A stretch of DNA of 5,383 bases from the NCBI GenBank assembly GCA_021161685.1, contig JAGHAD010000106.1, positions 1 to 5,383 of the forward strand, written 5' to 3'. The notes under the pieces were generated by a model. The model saw nothing but the letters and a program-made list of their open reading frames with translations. It was not told the origin of the DNA and did not search any database. The stretch's first letter is position 1; every line of letters begins with the position of its first letter. The translations under genes were made by a program, and so were the position numbers. Origin of the DNA: Thermoplasmata archaeon. GTDB taxonomy: Archaea > Thermoplasmatota > E2 > DHVEG-1 > B18-G2. Shown in pieces: positions 1 to 5,383 of this stretch.

Positions 1-2
1 AA

Positions 3-77
3 GAGAGAGACAAACTGTTAAAAGAAATATGGAAAGCAGAGATTCAGTACGCAAGAACAAGAGGATTCTGGGATTAA
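3..77 (+). CDS. C-terminal end of an unidentified protein (5' end outside window)
   Basis: The third frame is open from the window edge to a TAA at 75-77 and encodes 24 residues ending in ARTRGFWD. The mix of charged, aromatic and small residues (begins ERDKLLKEIW) resembles a true protein C-terminus. Frame 1 stops at once. Frame 2 also stays open to a TAG at about 83 but gives a less protein-like, very basic string. The stop lies just upstream of the operon TATA element, which fits a compact archaeal gene boundary. I cannot assign a family from so short a tail. Confidence 0.55.
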   Translation, partial: ERDKLLKEIWKAEIQYARTRGFWD

Positions 78-85
78 TTCGATAG

Positions 86-94
86 TTTTTTATA
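86..94 (+). promoter_or_regulatory. archaeal TATA box of the sulfate-activation operon
   Basis: TTTTTTATA resembles the archaeal TATA consensus (TTTATATA-like). It lies 54 bases upstream of the preferred first start codon. In archaea transcription normally begins about 24-27 bases downstream of the TATA centre, which would put the start near 115-120 and give a short leader of about 30 bases. There is no second good promoter inside the downstream gene cluster, because the gene junctions are too tight. The start point is inferred, not seen. Confidence 0.6.
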
Positions 95-100
95 CCGCTC

Positions 101-137
101 TTAATTACATGTAATTAAAAATAATTAAATTTAATTA
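101..137 (+). promoter_or_regulatory. operator array: four TAATTA boxes at exact 10-bp spacing
   Basis: TAATTA occurs at 102-107, 112-117, 122-127 and 132-137, each exactly 10 bp from the next. The box is itself palindromic. Boxes 1 and 2 form a perfect 18-bp palindrome (TTAATTACATGTAATTAA, 101-118). Boxes 3 and 4 form a perfect 16-bp palindrome (TAATTAAATTTAATTA, 122-137). A 10-bp period places all boxes on about the same face of the helix. The array starts 7 bases after the TATA element, covers the predicted transcription start and ends 2 bases before the ribosome-binding site. Arrays of short repeated boxes are typical targets of ribbon-helix-helix repressors, and the first gene of the operon encodes one. 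Autoregulation is therefore likely but inferred. Confidence 0.7.
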
Positions 138-139
138 AA

Positions 140-144
140 GGTGA
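140..144 (+). promoter_or_regulatory. ribosome-binding site GGTGA of the regulator gene
   Basis: GGTGA is complementary to the UCACC near the 3' end of archaeal 16S rRNA. It leaves only 1 base to the ATG at 146 but 4 bases to the ATG at 149, so the second ATG is the better start. Confidence 0.6.
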
Positions 145-148
145 GATG

Positions 149-385
149 ATGGAAGATAAGAAGGAAGAGAAAAAATTCACCACAATATCCATACCTACAG
201 CCCTTGCGGAAAAGATAAAGAAAAGAATAGAGGGGACAGGATTTCATTCTCTATCAGCATACGTAACCTATGTTCTGAGAGAGCTGTTAGCGAGCATGGA
301 GGAGGAAGAAGCGAGCGAAGCCCTAACAAAAGAAGAGGAGGAGAAAATCAAGGAGAGACTCAGAGCATTGGGATACCTGGATTAG
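149..385 (+). CDS. ribbon-helix-helix (CopG/Arc-type) transcriptional regulator
   Basis: A small DNA-binding protein, probably the regulator of the operon it leads. Numbering from the ATG at 146 (79 residues), a charged head of about 10 residues is followed by the DNA-contacting beta strand FTTISIP (11-17), helix A (about 20-31), a GTGF turn and helix B starting SLSAYVTYVLRELL (35-48). This is the standard ribbon-helix-helix order: two such chains form a dimer whose paired strands enter the major groove. The remainder is a very acidic helix and a tail ending RLRALGYLD. I chose the ATG at 149 because of its spacing from GGTGA; the ATG at 146 would add only one Met. The gene ends 11 bases before sat and follows the TAATTA array, so it probably represses or tunes the operon. 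The effector is unknown, and no extra ligand domain is visible beyond the tail. Confidence 0.85.
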   Translation: MEDKKEEKKFTTISIPTALAEKIKKRIEGTGFHSLSAYVTYVLRELLASMEEEEASEALTKEEEEKIKERLRALGYLD

Positions 386-396
386 GAAGTGATACT

Positions 397-1527
397 ATGC
401 CTAAACCTCACGGAGGAAGACTGGTAGATAGATGTAGGTTAAGAGAAGATGTAGATATTGAAGATGCTATAGCTTTAAAGGTAAATAGGGACAGATCCGA
501 AGATGTAGAAAACATAGCTCATGGAGTTTTTTCTCCTCTAGAGGGTTTCCTCTGTTATAACGATCTAGAAAATGTCTTAGAAAATATGAGGTTAGATGAT
601 GACACACCCTGGACAATTCCTATCATTTTGGACGTAAACAAAGATGAGCTGAAAGGAGCCAAAGAGGGAGACACTATCTTTTTAATAGCTGATAACGGAA
701 TGGTTGCAGAGATGGAAATAGAAGAAATATACGGGATTGATAAGGAGAGATTGGCTGAAAAAGTCTATGGAACAAAAGACCCCTCTCATCCAGGAGTAAG
801 TATGACATATGATATGAAAGATCTTTTCATCGGAGGCAGAATAACCCTGCTTAAGGAGGGTAAAAAGGTTTTCGAGGACTATGTGCTTTGGCCAAAAGAG
901 ACCAGGACCCTTTTCAGGGAGAAAGGATGGAAAGACGTGGTTGCATTTCAAACCAGAAATCCTCCTCACGTAGGACATGAGTATGTTCAGAAGGCTGCTC
1001 TTACTTTTGTTGACGGTCTTTTCATCAATCCCCTTATAGGAAGGAAGAAGAAAGGAGATTTCAGAGACGAGGTCATATTGAAAGCATACGATTCCCTGAT
1101 TAGAAATTACTATCCAAAGAATAGAGTCGTGATGTCTATATTATGTACGTCTATGAAGTATGCAGGACCAAGAGAGGCTATACATCATGCAATAATGAGG
1201 AAAAACTTTGGATGTACCCATTTTATTGTTGGTAGAGATCATGCAGGGGTTGGAAACTTCTATGACCCATATGCTGCTCACAGGATATTTGATGAATTCC
1301 CAGATTTAGAGATAATCCCTCTGTTCTTTAGATCGTTCTTCTACTGTAAAAGATGTGGGGGTGTTGTCAACGAGAAGATATGCCCACATGGAAAAGAAGA
1401 CCACATTAATTTCAGTGGAACTAAAATAAGACAGATGTTGAGAGAAGGAAAGATTCCGCCAGCTGAAATGATGCGAAGAGAGGTTGCAGAGACCATATTG
1501 AGTTTTGACAATCCATTTGTAGAGTGA
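397..1527 (+). CDS. sat: sulfate adenylyltransferase (ATP sulfurylase), archaeal type
   Basis: Catalyses ATP + sulfate to APS + pyrophosphate in the cytoplasm, the first step of sulfate activation. The 376-residue length is normal for the single-domain prokaryotic Sat family, and the start MPKPHGGRLV is typical. Visible motifs: the PUA-like N-terminal domain with FSPLEGF (45-51), QTRN (185-188), the nucleotide-binding HVGH (191-194), GRDHAGVG (279-286) and SGTKIR (340-345). Cys317, Cys320, Cys329 and His331 (CKRC...CPH) form a likely zinc site, as known in some bacterial and archaeal Sat proteins. No APS kinase domain is fused; that enzyme is encoded separately downstream. The gene starts 11 bases after the regulator, with a weak GTGAT close to the ATG, and ends 4 bases before the DHH gene. 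The sequence alone does not set reaction direction, but the neighbouring APS kinase implies APS synthesis. All motifs are intact. Confidence 0.97.
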   Translation: MPKPHGGRLVDRCRLREDVDIEDAIALKVNRDRSEDVENIAHGVFSPLEGFLCYNDLENVLENMRLDDDTPWTIPIILDVNKDELKGAKEGDTIFLIADNGMVAEMEIEEIYGIDKERLAEKVYGTKDPSHPGVSMTYDMKDLFIGGRITLLKEGKKVFEDYVLWPKETRTLFREKGWKDVVAFQTRNPPHVGHEYVQKAALTFVDGLFINPLIGRKKKGDFRDEVILKAYDSLIRNYYPKNRVVMSILCTSMKYAGPREAIHHAIMRKNFGCTHFIVGRDHAGVGNFYDPYAAHRIFDEFPDLEIIPLFFRSFFYCKRCGGVVNEKICPHGKEDHINFSGTKIRQMLREGKIPPAEMMRREVAETILSFDNPFVE

Positions 1528-1531
1528 TGGT

Positions 1532-2503
1532 ATGGGAGAGAAGTTGATCATTCATCATTGGGATACCGATGGGATATGCTCCGCATCTATCTTACTTAAA
1601 AATTTGAATGGAGAGACTAAAACAGTTATACCCAAGATAGGAAACTACTTTTTAACAGATGAGGAGATAGATAGATATCTTGAATATGGAGAGATCTACA
1701 TCGTTGATATTGCTCTACCTGAGGATAATATAAAACAGCTAGCCGAACATGCTAGGGTGACAATATTTGATCATCATATGCAAGAACCCATAGAAAATAT
1801 AAATCATATAAACCCTATAGCCTATGGTGCTGCACAGGAAGATTTTCCATCTGCAACATGGGTTTTAAAAGAATACTTCAATGAGGATGAGGGATTGTTA
1901 GTTATTCTAGGAATAGTGGGAGATAACGAACACAAAATCAAAGACAACAGAAGATTTTATGACATTGTGCAGAGATTTTGTAGAAATTACTCGATAGATT
2001 TTGATGACTTAGTTAAAGCAACGTATTTGATAGATTCAAACTATAAACTTGGCAAGAAAGAAGACGTAGAAAGATTACCCTTGATCATTAGAGATATGAA
2101 CCTAGAAGATATCTTGACAAATAGGGAATGGAACAAGAATCTTGAGATTTTAGAGAAGGAAATCGGGAAGATAGTGAATGATAAAAATCTTGGAGAGAAG
2201 AGGGGAAACGTGATAGTAGTCGATGTAGACATTCCTTATAATATCATATCAACGGTAACAAGAAGGATAGCATGGAATACAAATAGAGATGTAGTTGTTG
2301 TAAATAGGGGGTTTTTTGAGGATAGAGATCAGATATATGTCAGAAGTTCTAGGATTAACCTGACAAACCTCATAGATGAGGTTAAACGATTAGGTTGCAA
2401 CGCTGGTGGTAAGAAGTCTGTTGTGGGCATTATTACATCCAAGAAAAAAACGGATGAAGTAATTGATAGAATTGTTGAGTTTTTGGAGGGGAAAAGATGG
2501 TAA
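1532..2503 (+). CDS. DHH/DHHA1-family phosphoesterase, candidate PAP (pAp) phosphatase
   Basis: A 323-residue soluble protein of the DHH phosphoesterase superfamily (RecJ, NrnA, GdpP relatives). Metal-binding positions are visible: HWDTD (9-13, matching the usual DHD motif), Asp59 in IVDI, the signature DHH (80-82) and Asp131 in GIVGDNE. The C-terminal third looks like a DHHA1 substrate domain, but its usual GGGH motif reads AGGKKSVVG (291-299), so the His is replaced by Lys. NrnA-type members remove the 3'-phosphate of pAp and degrade very short RNAs. Between sat and a sulfotransferase-like gene, the natural role would be recycling of PAP, the by-product of PAPS-dependent sulfation. That role is inferred. 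A nano-RNase or cyclic-dinucleotide phosphodiesterase cannot be ruled out. The last 7 bases overlap the next gene, which suggests translational coupling. Confidence 0.85.
   Translation: MGEKLIIHHWDTDGICSASILLKNLNGETKTVIPKIGNYFLTDEEIDRYLEYGEIYIVDIALPEDNIKQLAEHARVTIFDHHMQEPIENINHINPIAYGAAQEDFPSATWVLKEYFNEDEGLLVILGIVGDNEHKIKDNRRFYDIVQRFCRNYSIDFDDLVKATYLIDSNYKLGKKEDVERLPLIIRDMNLEDILTNREWNKNLEILEKEIGKIVNDKNLGEKRGNVIVVDVDIPYNIISTVTRRIAWNTNRDVVVVNRGFFEDRDQIYVRSSRINLTNLIDEVKRLGCNAGGKKSVVGIITSKKKTDEVIDRIVEFLEGKRW
2485..2491 (+). promoter_or_regulatory. strong ribosome-binding site GGAGGGG inside the end of the DHH gene
   Basis: GGAGGGG lies 5 bases before the ATG at 2497. It is the strongest Shine-Dalgarno-like match in the operon and supports the overlapping start of the sulfotransferase-like gene. 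Confidence 0.55.
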
Positions 2504-3051
2504 ACTATATCGTATCAGGTCTGGAAAGATCAGGAACATCCATGATGATGCAGATACTCTACAGAGGGGGTGCGCCCGTAGCCTTCGATAATTCAAGGAA
2601 ACCAGATTATCACAATCCAAAGGGCTACTTTGAGCTTGAAGGTGGAAAGATTATTAATAGACTTATGGAAGGGACATTTCCCTTCGAGAAGTATGATGGC
2701 AAATTCATCAAGATAACAGCCTATGGGTTGAAATTTCTCCCAAAAGGAAACTATAAGATAATTTACATGGTCAGAAACATAGACGAGATCCTAGATTCCA
2801 TGGAGAAGATGTCAGGTCCTATTAATAGAGAGGAAGAAAGACCGTTGCTTGAGAAATTGAATAGAATCACTATAAAACTGATGGACGAGAGAGAAGACAT
2901 AGATTACATAATCGTTAGATACAATGATGTCATCAAAAACCCAAGAAAAGAGATAGAGAGGGTGAACGAATTTTTGGGTGGAATGTTAAATGTAAGCGAA
3001 GCTGTAAAGGCTGTTGATCCCAAGTTATATAGGAATGTTAGGGAGAGGTAG
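2497..3051 (+). CDS. small sulfotransferase-fold protein (PAPS-dependent candidate)
   Basis: A 184-residue cytoplasmic protein with the core of the sulfotransferase family. The N-terminal SGLERSGTSM (7-16) is the 5'-phosphosulfate-binding loop, equivalent to the PKSGTT-type loop of known sulfotransferases. YMVRNIDEILDSM (90-102) matches the 3'-phosphate-binding strand and helix, with Arg93 and Ser101 in the expected Arg and Ser positions. VRYNDVIKNPRKEIERVNEFLG (140-161) matches the conserved C-terminal tyrosine-aspartate region that ends in FLG. It is shorter than most sulfotransferases (about 250-300 residues) and lacks large insertions that would frame an acceptor pocket. It has no signal peptide or membrane segment. 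It lies between the DHH gene and APS kinase and ends 2 bases before cysC, so it probably consumes the PAPS made here. The acceptor is unknown; a related P-loop phosphotransfer role is the main alternative. Confidence 0.82.
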   Translation: MVNYIVSGLERSGTSMMMQILYRGGAPVAFDNSRKPDYHNPKGYFELEGGKIINRLMEGTFPFEKYDGKFIKITAYGLKFLPKGNYKIIYMVRNIDEILDSMEKMSGPINREEERPLLEKLNRITIKLMDEREDIDYIIVRYNDVIKNPRKEIERVNEFLGGMLNVSEAVKAVDPKLYRNVRER

Positions 3052-3053
3052 AT

Positions 3054-3584
3054 ATGGTAGGTGTGACGGTATGGTTTACGGGTTTGCCGTGCTCCGGAAA
3101 AACAACTATAGCTAGGGAAGTAAAAAGGCGATTAGAGGAAAAAGGAATAGATGTAGAGCTCTTGGATGGAGATACCGTTAGAGACTATATCAGAAATAAA
3201 GACTTCTCAAAAGAGGGAAGGAATAAGCATCTCAGATACATAGCCCTCATGGCAAAGTTATTATCTAAGAGAGGGGTGATAGTCCTTTGCTCTTTTGTAA
3301 GTCCTTACAGGGAGAACAGAGATTTTGCAAGAGAGATCAACGAGAATTTCATAGAGGTTTATGTTAAGACACCGCTTGAGATATGCATACAGAGAGATGT
3401 CAAAGGAATGTACAAGAAGGCATTAGCTGGAGAAATAAAGGGATTTACAGGCATAGATGATCCATACGAAGAACCAGAGAATCCAGAGGTTATTGTAGAG
3501 ACCGATAAGGAGAGCCTGGAGGAGTGCGTTAATAAGGTGCTGAATAAGCTGAGAGAAAGGGGTTACATAAAGGTAGAGGCATGA
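3054..3584 (+). CDS. cysC: adenylylsulfate (APS) kinase
   Basis: Phosphorylates the 3'-hydroxyl of APS with ATP to give PAPS. The 176 residues are the normal length for a stand-alone CysC. Motifs in order: Walker A GLPCSGKTT (10-18), LDGD (37-40), DFS followed by Arg56 and Asn57 (the APS-binding segment around 50-57), SFVSPYR (80-86, containing the family's conserved serine, here Ser83), and the lid segment KGMYKKALAGEIKGFTGIDDPYE (117-139, containing the conserved KGFTGIDDPYE core). All key residues are present. It starts 2 bases after the sulfotransferase-like gene with GGGAGAGGT upstream, and its stop overlaps the next start as ATGA. Since no PAPS reductase is nearby, its product probably feeds the adjacent sulfotransferase-fold protein. 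Confidence 0.96.
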   Translation: MVGVTVWFTGLPCSGKTTIAREVKRRLEEKGIDVELLDGDTVRDYIRNKDFSKEGRNKHLRYIALMAKLLSKRGVIVLCSFVSPYRENRDFAREINENFIEVYVKTPLEICIQRDVKGMYKKALAGEIKGFTGIDDPYEEPENPEVIVETDKESLEECVNKVLNKLRERGYIKVEA

Positions 3585-4375
3585 TAGAATCTTTATCTTT
3601 TGATCTATTTGGTGTAGAAATAATTCTGTCTGTGATTATACTGGCATTCATATGTGAGCTTGTAAACGCTGTATTTGGTGGAGGACATGGAACGTTACTA
3701 GCTCCCCTCTTGCTGATAGCAGGATATCATCCTTTAGAGGTTATTCCTCCTATACTGCTAGTAGAATTTGTTAGTGGATTATTTTTGGGATTAGCACATC
3801 ACAAGGTAGGGAACGTTAGTTTCAGATTAAAATCCAAACATCTCAAGATTGCTATCACTCTAGGAATATGTAGTTTAGTCGGAGCAATTTTGGCTGTTTT
3901 TCTGGCTATATCTATACCAACCTTTCTCATGGAACTATATATAGGGTCAATCGTACTCCTTATGGGTATAGTGATACTCCTGACGATAAATAAACATTTC
4001 AAATTCTCATGGAAGAAGATACTGGGATTGGGAATATTTGCTGCATTTAATAAGGGATTAACTGGTGGAGGCTATGGACCTTTACTCACTGGAGGGCAAT
4101 TACTTACCGGGGCAAATAGTAAAGAAGCAGTCAGTATAACCCCTGTTGCAAAATCGATAACTTGTCTAGTTGGATTCATAGCTTATGCATTTACTATAGA
4201 AGGCATGAGGTGGTACTTGACCCCATCTCTATTGATAGGCTCTTTAATCTCTGTTCCAATAACCGCTTTTGTTGTGAAAAAGGTGTATGAAAAATCCCTT
4301 CGAGTCTTAATAGGTGTTGTGACAACCGTTCTTGGTATAGCTACTCTTGTCAAGATCTTGTTTTTCCAACTTTAG
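3581..4375 (+). CDS. TauE/SafE (TSUP) family membrane transporter
   Basis: A 264-residue integral membrane protein with about eight hydrophobic segments (roughly 12-31, 38-48, 54-72, 88-112, 117-136, 146-157, 190-206 and 212-232, plus a C-terminal hydrophobic stretch at 240-262). The family's two internal repeats show their glycine-rich motifs, FGGGHGTLLAP (32-42) and GLTGGGYGPLLTGG (159-172). Members move sulfur-containing or organic anions such as sulfite, sulfonates or sulfoacetate; at least one actinobacterial member is thought to take up sulfate. Here it is translationally coupled to cysC (4-base ATGA overlap) and closes the operon, so sulfate or a related oxyanion is the likely substrate. 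Whether it imports sulfate or exports a product cannot be read from the sequence. The stop is followed by T-tracts. Confidence 0.9.
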   Translation: MIESLSFDLFGVEIILSVIILAFICELVNAVFGGGHGTLLAPLLLIAGYHPLEVIPPILLVEFVSGLFLGLAHHKVGNVSFRLKSKHLKIAITLGICSLVGAILAVFLAISIPTFLMELYIGSIVLLMGIVILLTINKHFKFSWKKILGLGIFAAFNKGLTGGGYGPLLTGGQLLTGANSKEAVSITPVAKSITCLVGFIAYAFTIEGMRWYLTPSLLIGSLISVPITAFVVKKVYEKSLRVLIGVVTTVLGIATLVKILFFQL

Positions 4376-4387
4376 AACCCTATCTCA

Positions 4388-4400
4388 TTTTTAGCTTTTT
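4388..4400 (+). terminator. T-tract terminator after the operon
   Basis: Two TTTTT runs (4388-4392 and 4396-4400) lie 12-25 bases after the transporter stop, with no stable stem-loop before them. Oligo-T runs without a hairpin are the usual archaeal intrinsic termination signal. The second run together with the following AAA could also be read as a weak TATA element, but no intact gene follows. Confidence 0.5.
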
Positions 4401-4423
4401 AAAGAGGTTTATTGGCTATGTAA

Positions 4424-4795
4424 CATTTTGTAGATAAACGGGATTTTTACTCATTCAAGGCATTAAGCACATCGGAAGATCCATGGAGGGAGTCGTTTTT
4501 GTTGATCTTCTGAGGAATGGATACAAGATAAATAGAGACCTGCTCTATTACAAGAAGAATAATCATGAGGTCGATTTTCCTGTCAGAGAAGGAACATAGG
4601 TCAAGCAGCTGATTCAAGTCACTTACGCATCAGGCAAAAATGAGATAGAAAAGAGAGATCAGATCTCTGGTAAAGGCAGGCGATAAGTTTGGATGCAAAG
4701 ATCTGTTACTGATAACATGGGATTATGAAGATGAACTGAAGATGAAAGATAAAACGATAAGATGCGTACCTCTATGGAAATGGCTCCTGAAATAA
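4424..4795 (+). pseudogene. degraded C-terminal remnant of a DUF4143-type archaeal ATPase
   Basis: Three pieces in two frames together resemble the C-terminal end of archaeal AAA+ ATPases carrying DUF4143 (COG1373-like). Frame 2 from 4424 reads HFVDKRDFYSFKALS. A frameshift near 4465-4473 leads into frame 1, with HIGRSMEGVVFVDLLRNGYK, the nuclease-like HEVDF and then a TAG at 4597-4599 where such proteins usually carry a charged residue (VREGT*VKQLIQV). A second frameshift near 4651-4658 returns to frame 2, reading EIRSLVKAGDKFGCKDLLLI and ending VPLWKWLLK before TAA at 4793-4795. The ATP-binding N-terminal half of these proteins (usually about 400 residues in total) is absent. No start codon or ribosome-binding site serves it. 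It is a relic, and the family assignment rests on recognised motifs only. Confidence 0.75.
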
Positions 4796-4900
4796 GTTGC
4801 AGAATTACTATTGCAATGATAGAAATTTTAATGAAAAATTCTACTATTTGGATAACACGAGAGGATTTTGCGTAAATACAGAATCACGATCTTCTCCTTA
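4796..4900. other. short spacer between two convergent gene remnants
   Basis: AT-rich stretch of 105 bases with no convincing gene on either strand. Read on the minus strand after the antitoxin-like gene, AAGGAG precedes a GTG whose frame gives only 19 codons (start VILYLRKILSCYP). This could be a trace of a following AbiEii-type gene, but it is too short to claim. Confidence 0.35.
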
Positions 4901-5383
4901 TCACTCCATCACCTCATGCAGAATTTTTCTTGTTTTTGGCGAAAATCTTTCTGAATATGCGCGGAGTTTTTCAAGATCAAACCCATCCACATCCATATCA
5001 TCAAGCAACGATTTTATCATAGTAGTACCTGCATCCCTTTTCTTCTTACAGCGAATATAGATGAGATCGAGGAACGCCTTCTCGGGTTCAGCAATGTTAA
5101 CAAATCCTTCCTTTTCATATCCCCAGAATAAGGTCTTGTGTATCTGATGATACTCATAGGTTGCATCCTCGGTTTTATAAGTATAAGGAAGTTTTGTGGT
5201 TACGAGAGTGAGCGTATACACCGCTTGACTTAGAATTCCTTGTCTTGAGAGGGCATATTCCATAGATAGATACGATGGATATCTTAGAATCATGGATATT
5301 TCCTCTGGAGTTGGAGGAGAAAATGGGTTTCATACCAGCGGTATGCAACCCTCTTTACCAATCCAGATTTGACCAGTCTGGTC
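4901..5383 (-). pseudogene. AbiEi-family antitoxin-like protein, frameshifted, 5' end outside window
   Basis: The minus strand from 5293 down to a TGA at 4901-4903 encodes 130 residues with hallmarks of AbiEi (type IV antitoxin or COG5340-like regulators): YLSMEYALSRQGI (8-20), TLVTTK (29-34), LFWGYE (55-60) and IAEPEKAFLDL (67-77). Similarity does not begin at that Met. The 12 codons before it (NPFSPPTPEEIS) continue the family pattern, then a TGA is met at 5332-5330. One frame over, the upstream bases read TRLVKSGLVKRVAYRWYE, the end of a winged-helix DNA-binding domain. Restoring one base in the T-run at 5328-5330 (an A-run on the coding strand) would join them as RWYENPF. The gene thus seems broken by a one-base loss, unless this is a sequencing error. 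No intact AbiEii toxin gene follows in the window. Confidence 0.75.

Noticed and set aside
75..80. TAATTC as a fifth operator box
   Set aside because: It has one mismatch, overlaps the stop of the upstream gene and lies 27 bp from box 1, out of the 10-bp register.
682..978. Minus-strand 98-codon open frame inside sat
   Set aside because: It is a shadow of the well-supported sat gene, with a composition unlike a real protein and no ribosome-binding site.
397..3584. Dissimilatory sulfate-reduction locus
   Set aside because: No APS reductase, sulfite reductase or electron-transfer genes are present, and APS kinase is not part of that pathway.
4597..4599. In-frame TAG in the ATPase remnant as a possible pyrrolysine codon
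   Set aside because: The same remnant has two frameshifts and no N-terminal half, and TAG ends three of the six intact genes here, so it is best read as a nonsense mutation.
4797..5060. Plus-strand 87-codon open frame
   Set aside because: It lies mostly opposite the AbiEi-like gene, is serine-rich and low in complexity, has no ribosome-binding site and matches no family I know.
5371..5383. Inverted repeat GACCAG-T-CTGGTC at the window edge
   Set aside because: The arms are only 6 bp and fall in the coding part of the AbiEi-like gene (residues TRLV), so chance is a sufficient explanation; the right flank is not visible.
4424..5383. The two remnants as one functional toxin-antitoxin or defence system
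   Set aside because: They point towards each other, both are disrupted, and the ATPase type is not the known AbiEii partner.

Overview
The window looks like part of an archaeal chromosome, probably from an anaerobic and possibly thermophilic euryarchaeon; I cannot name a genus. The evidence is a TTTTTTATA TATA element before the first operon gene, a GGTGA ribosome-binding site, T-tract termination without a stem, very common AGA/AGG and ATA codons, lysine- and glutamate-rich proteins, and an archaeal-type ATP sulfurylase. TAG ends three of the six intact genes, so TAG is an ordinary stop here.

Layout: 3-77 is the last 24 codons of an unidentified plus-strand gene. Only 8 bases separate its stop from the TATA element (86-94). 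Next come four TAATTA boxes spaced exactly 10 bp apart (102-137), then a six-gene plus-strand operon (149-4375) with junctions between a 7-nt overlap and an 11-nt gap: a ribbon-helix-helix regulator, ATP sulfurylase (sat), a DHH/DHHA1 phosphoesterase, a small sulfotransferase-fold protein, APS kinase (cysC) and a TauE/SafE-type membrane transporter. T-tracts at 4388-4400 follow. The rest is debris: a C-terminal remnant of a DUF4143-type archaeal ATPase with frameshifts and a nonsense codon (4424-4795, plus), facing a frameshifted AbiEi-family antitoxin-like gene (4901 to beyond 5383, minus).

How the genes fit together (inference from known family chemistry): the transporter may move sulfate or a related anion. 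Sat makes APS and CysC makes PAPS. The sulfotransferase-fold protein would transfer the sulfuryl group to an unknown acceptor and release 3'-phosphoadenosine 5'-phosphate (PAP). The DHH protein, related to NrnA-type pAp phosphatases, could convert PAP to AMP. No APS or PAPS reductase and no sulfite reductase is present, so the cassette looks built for sulfation (sulfate-ester synthesis), not for sulfate reduction. The leading regulator probably controls the operon through the box array, which overlaps the predicted transcription start.
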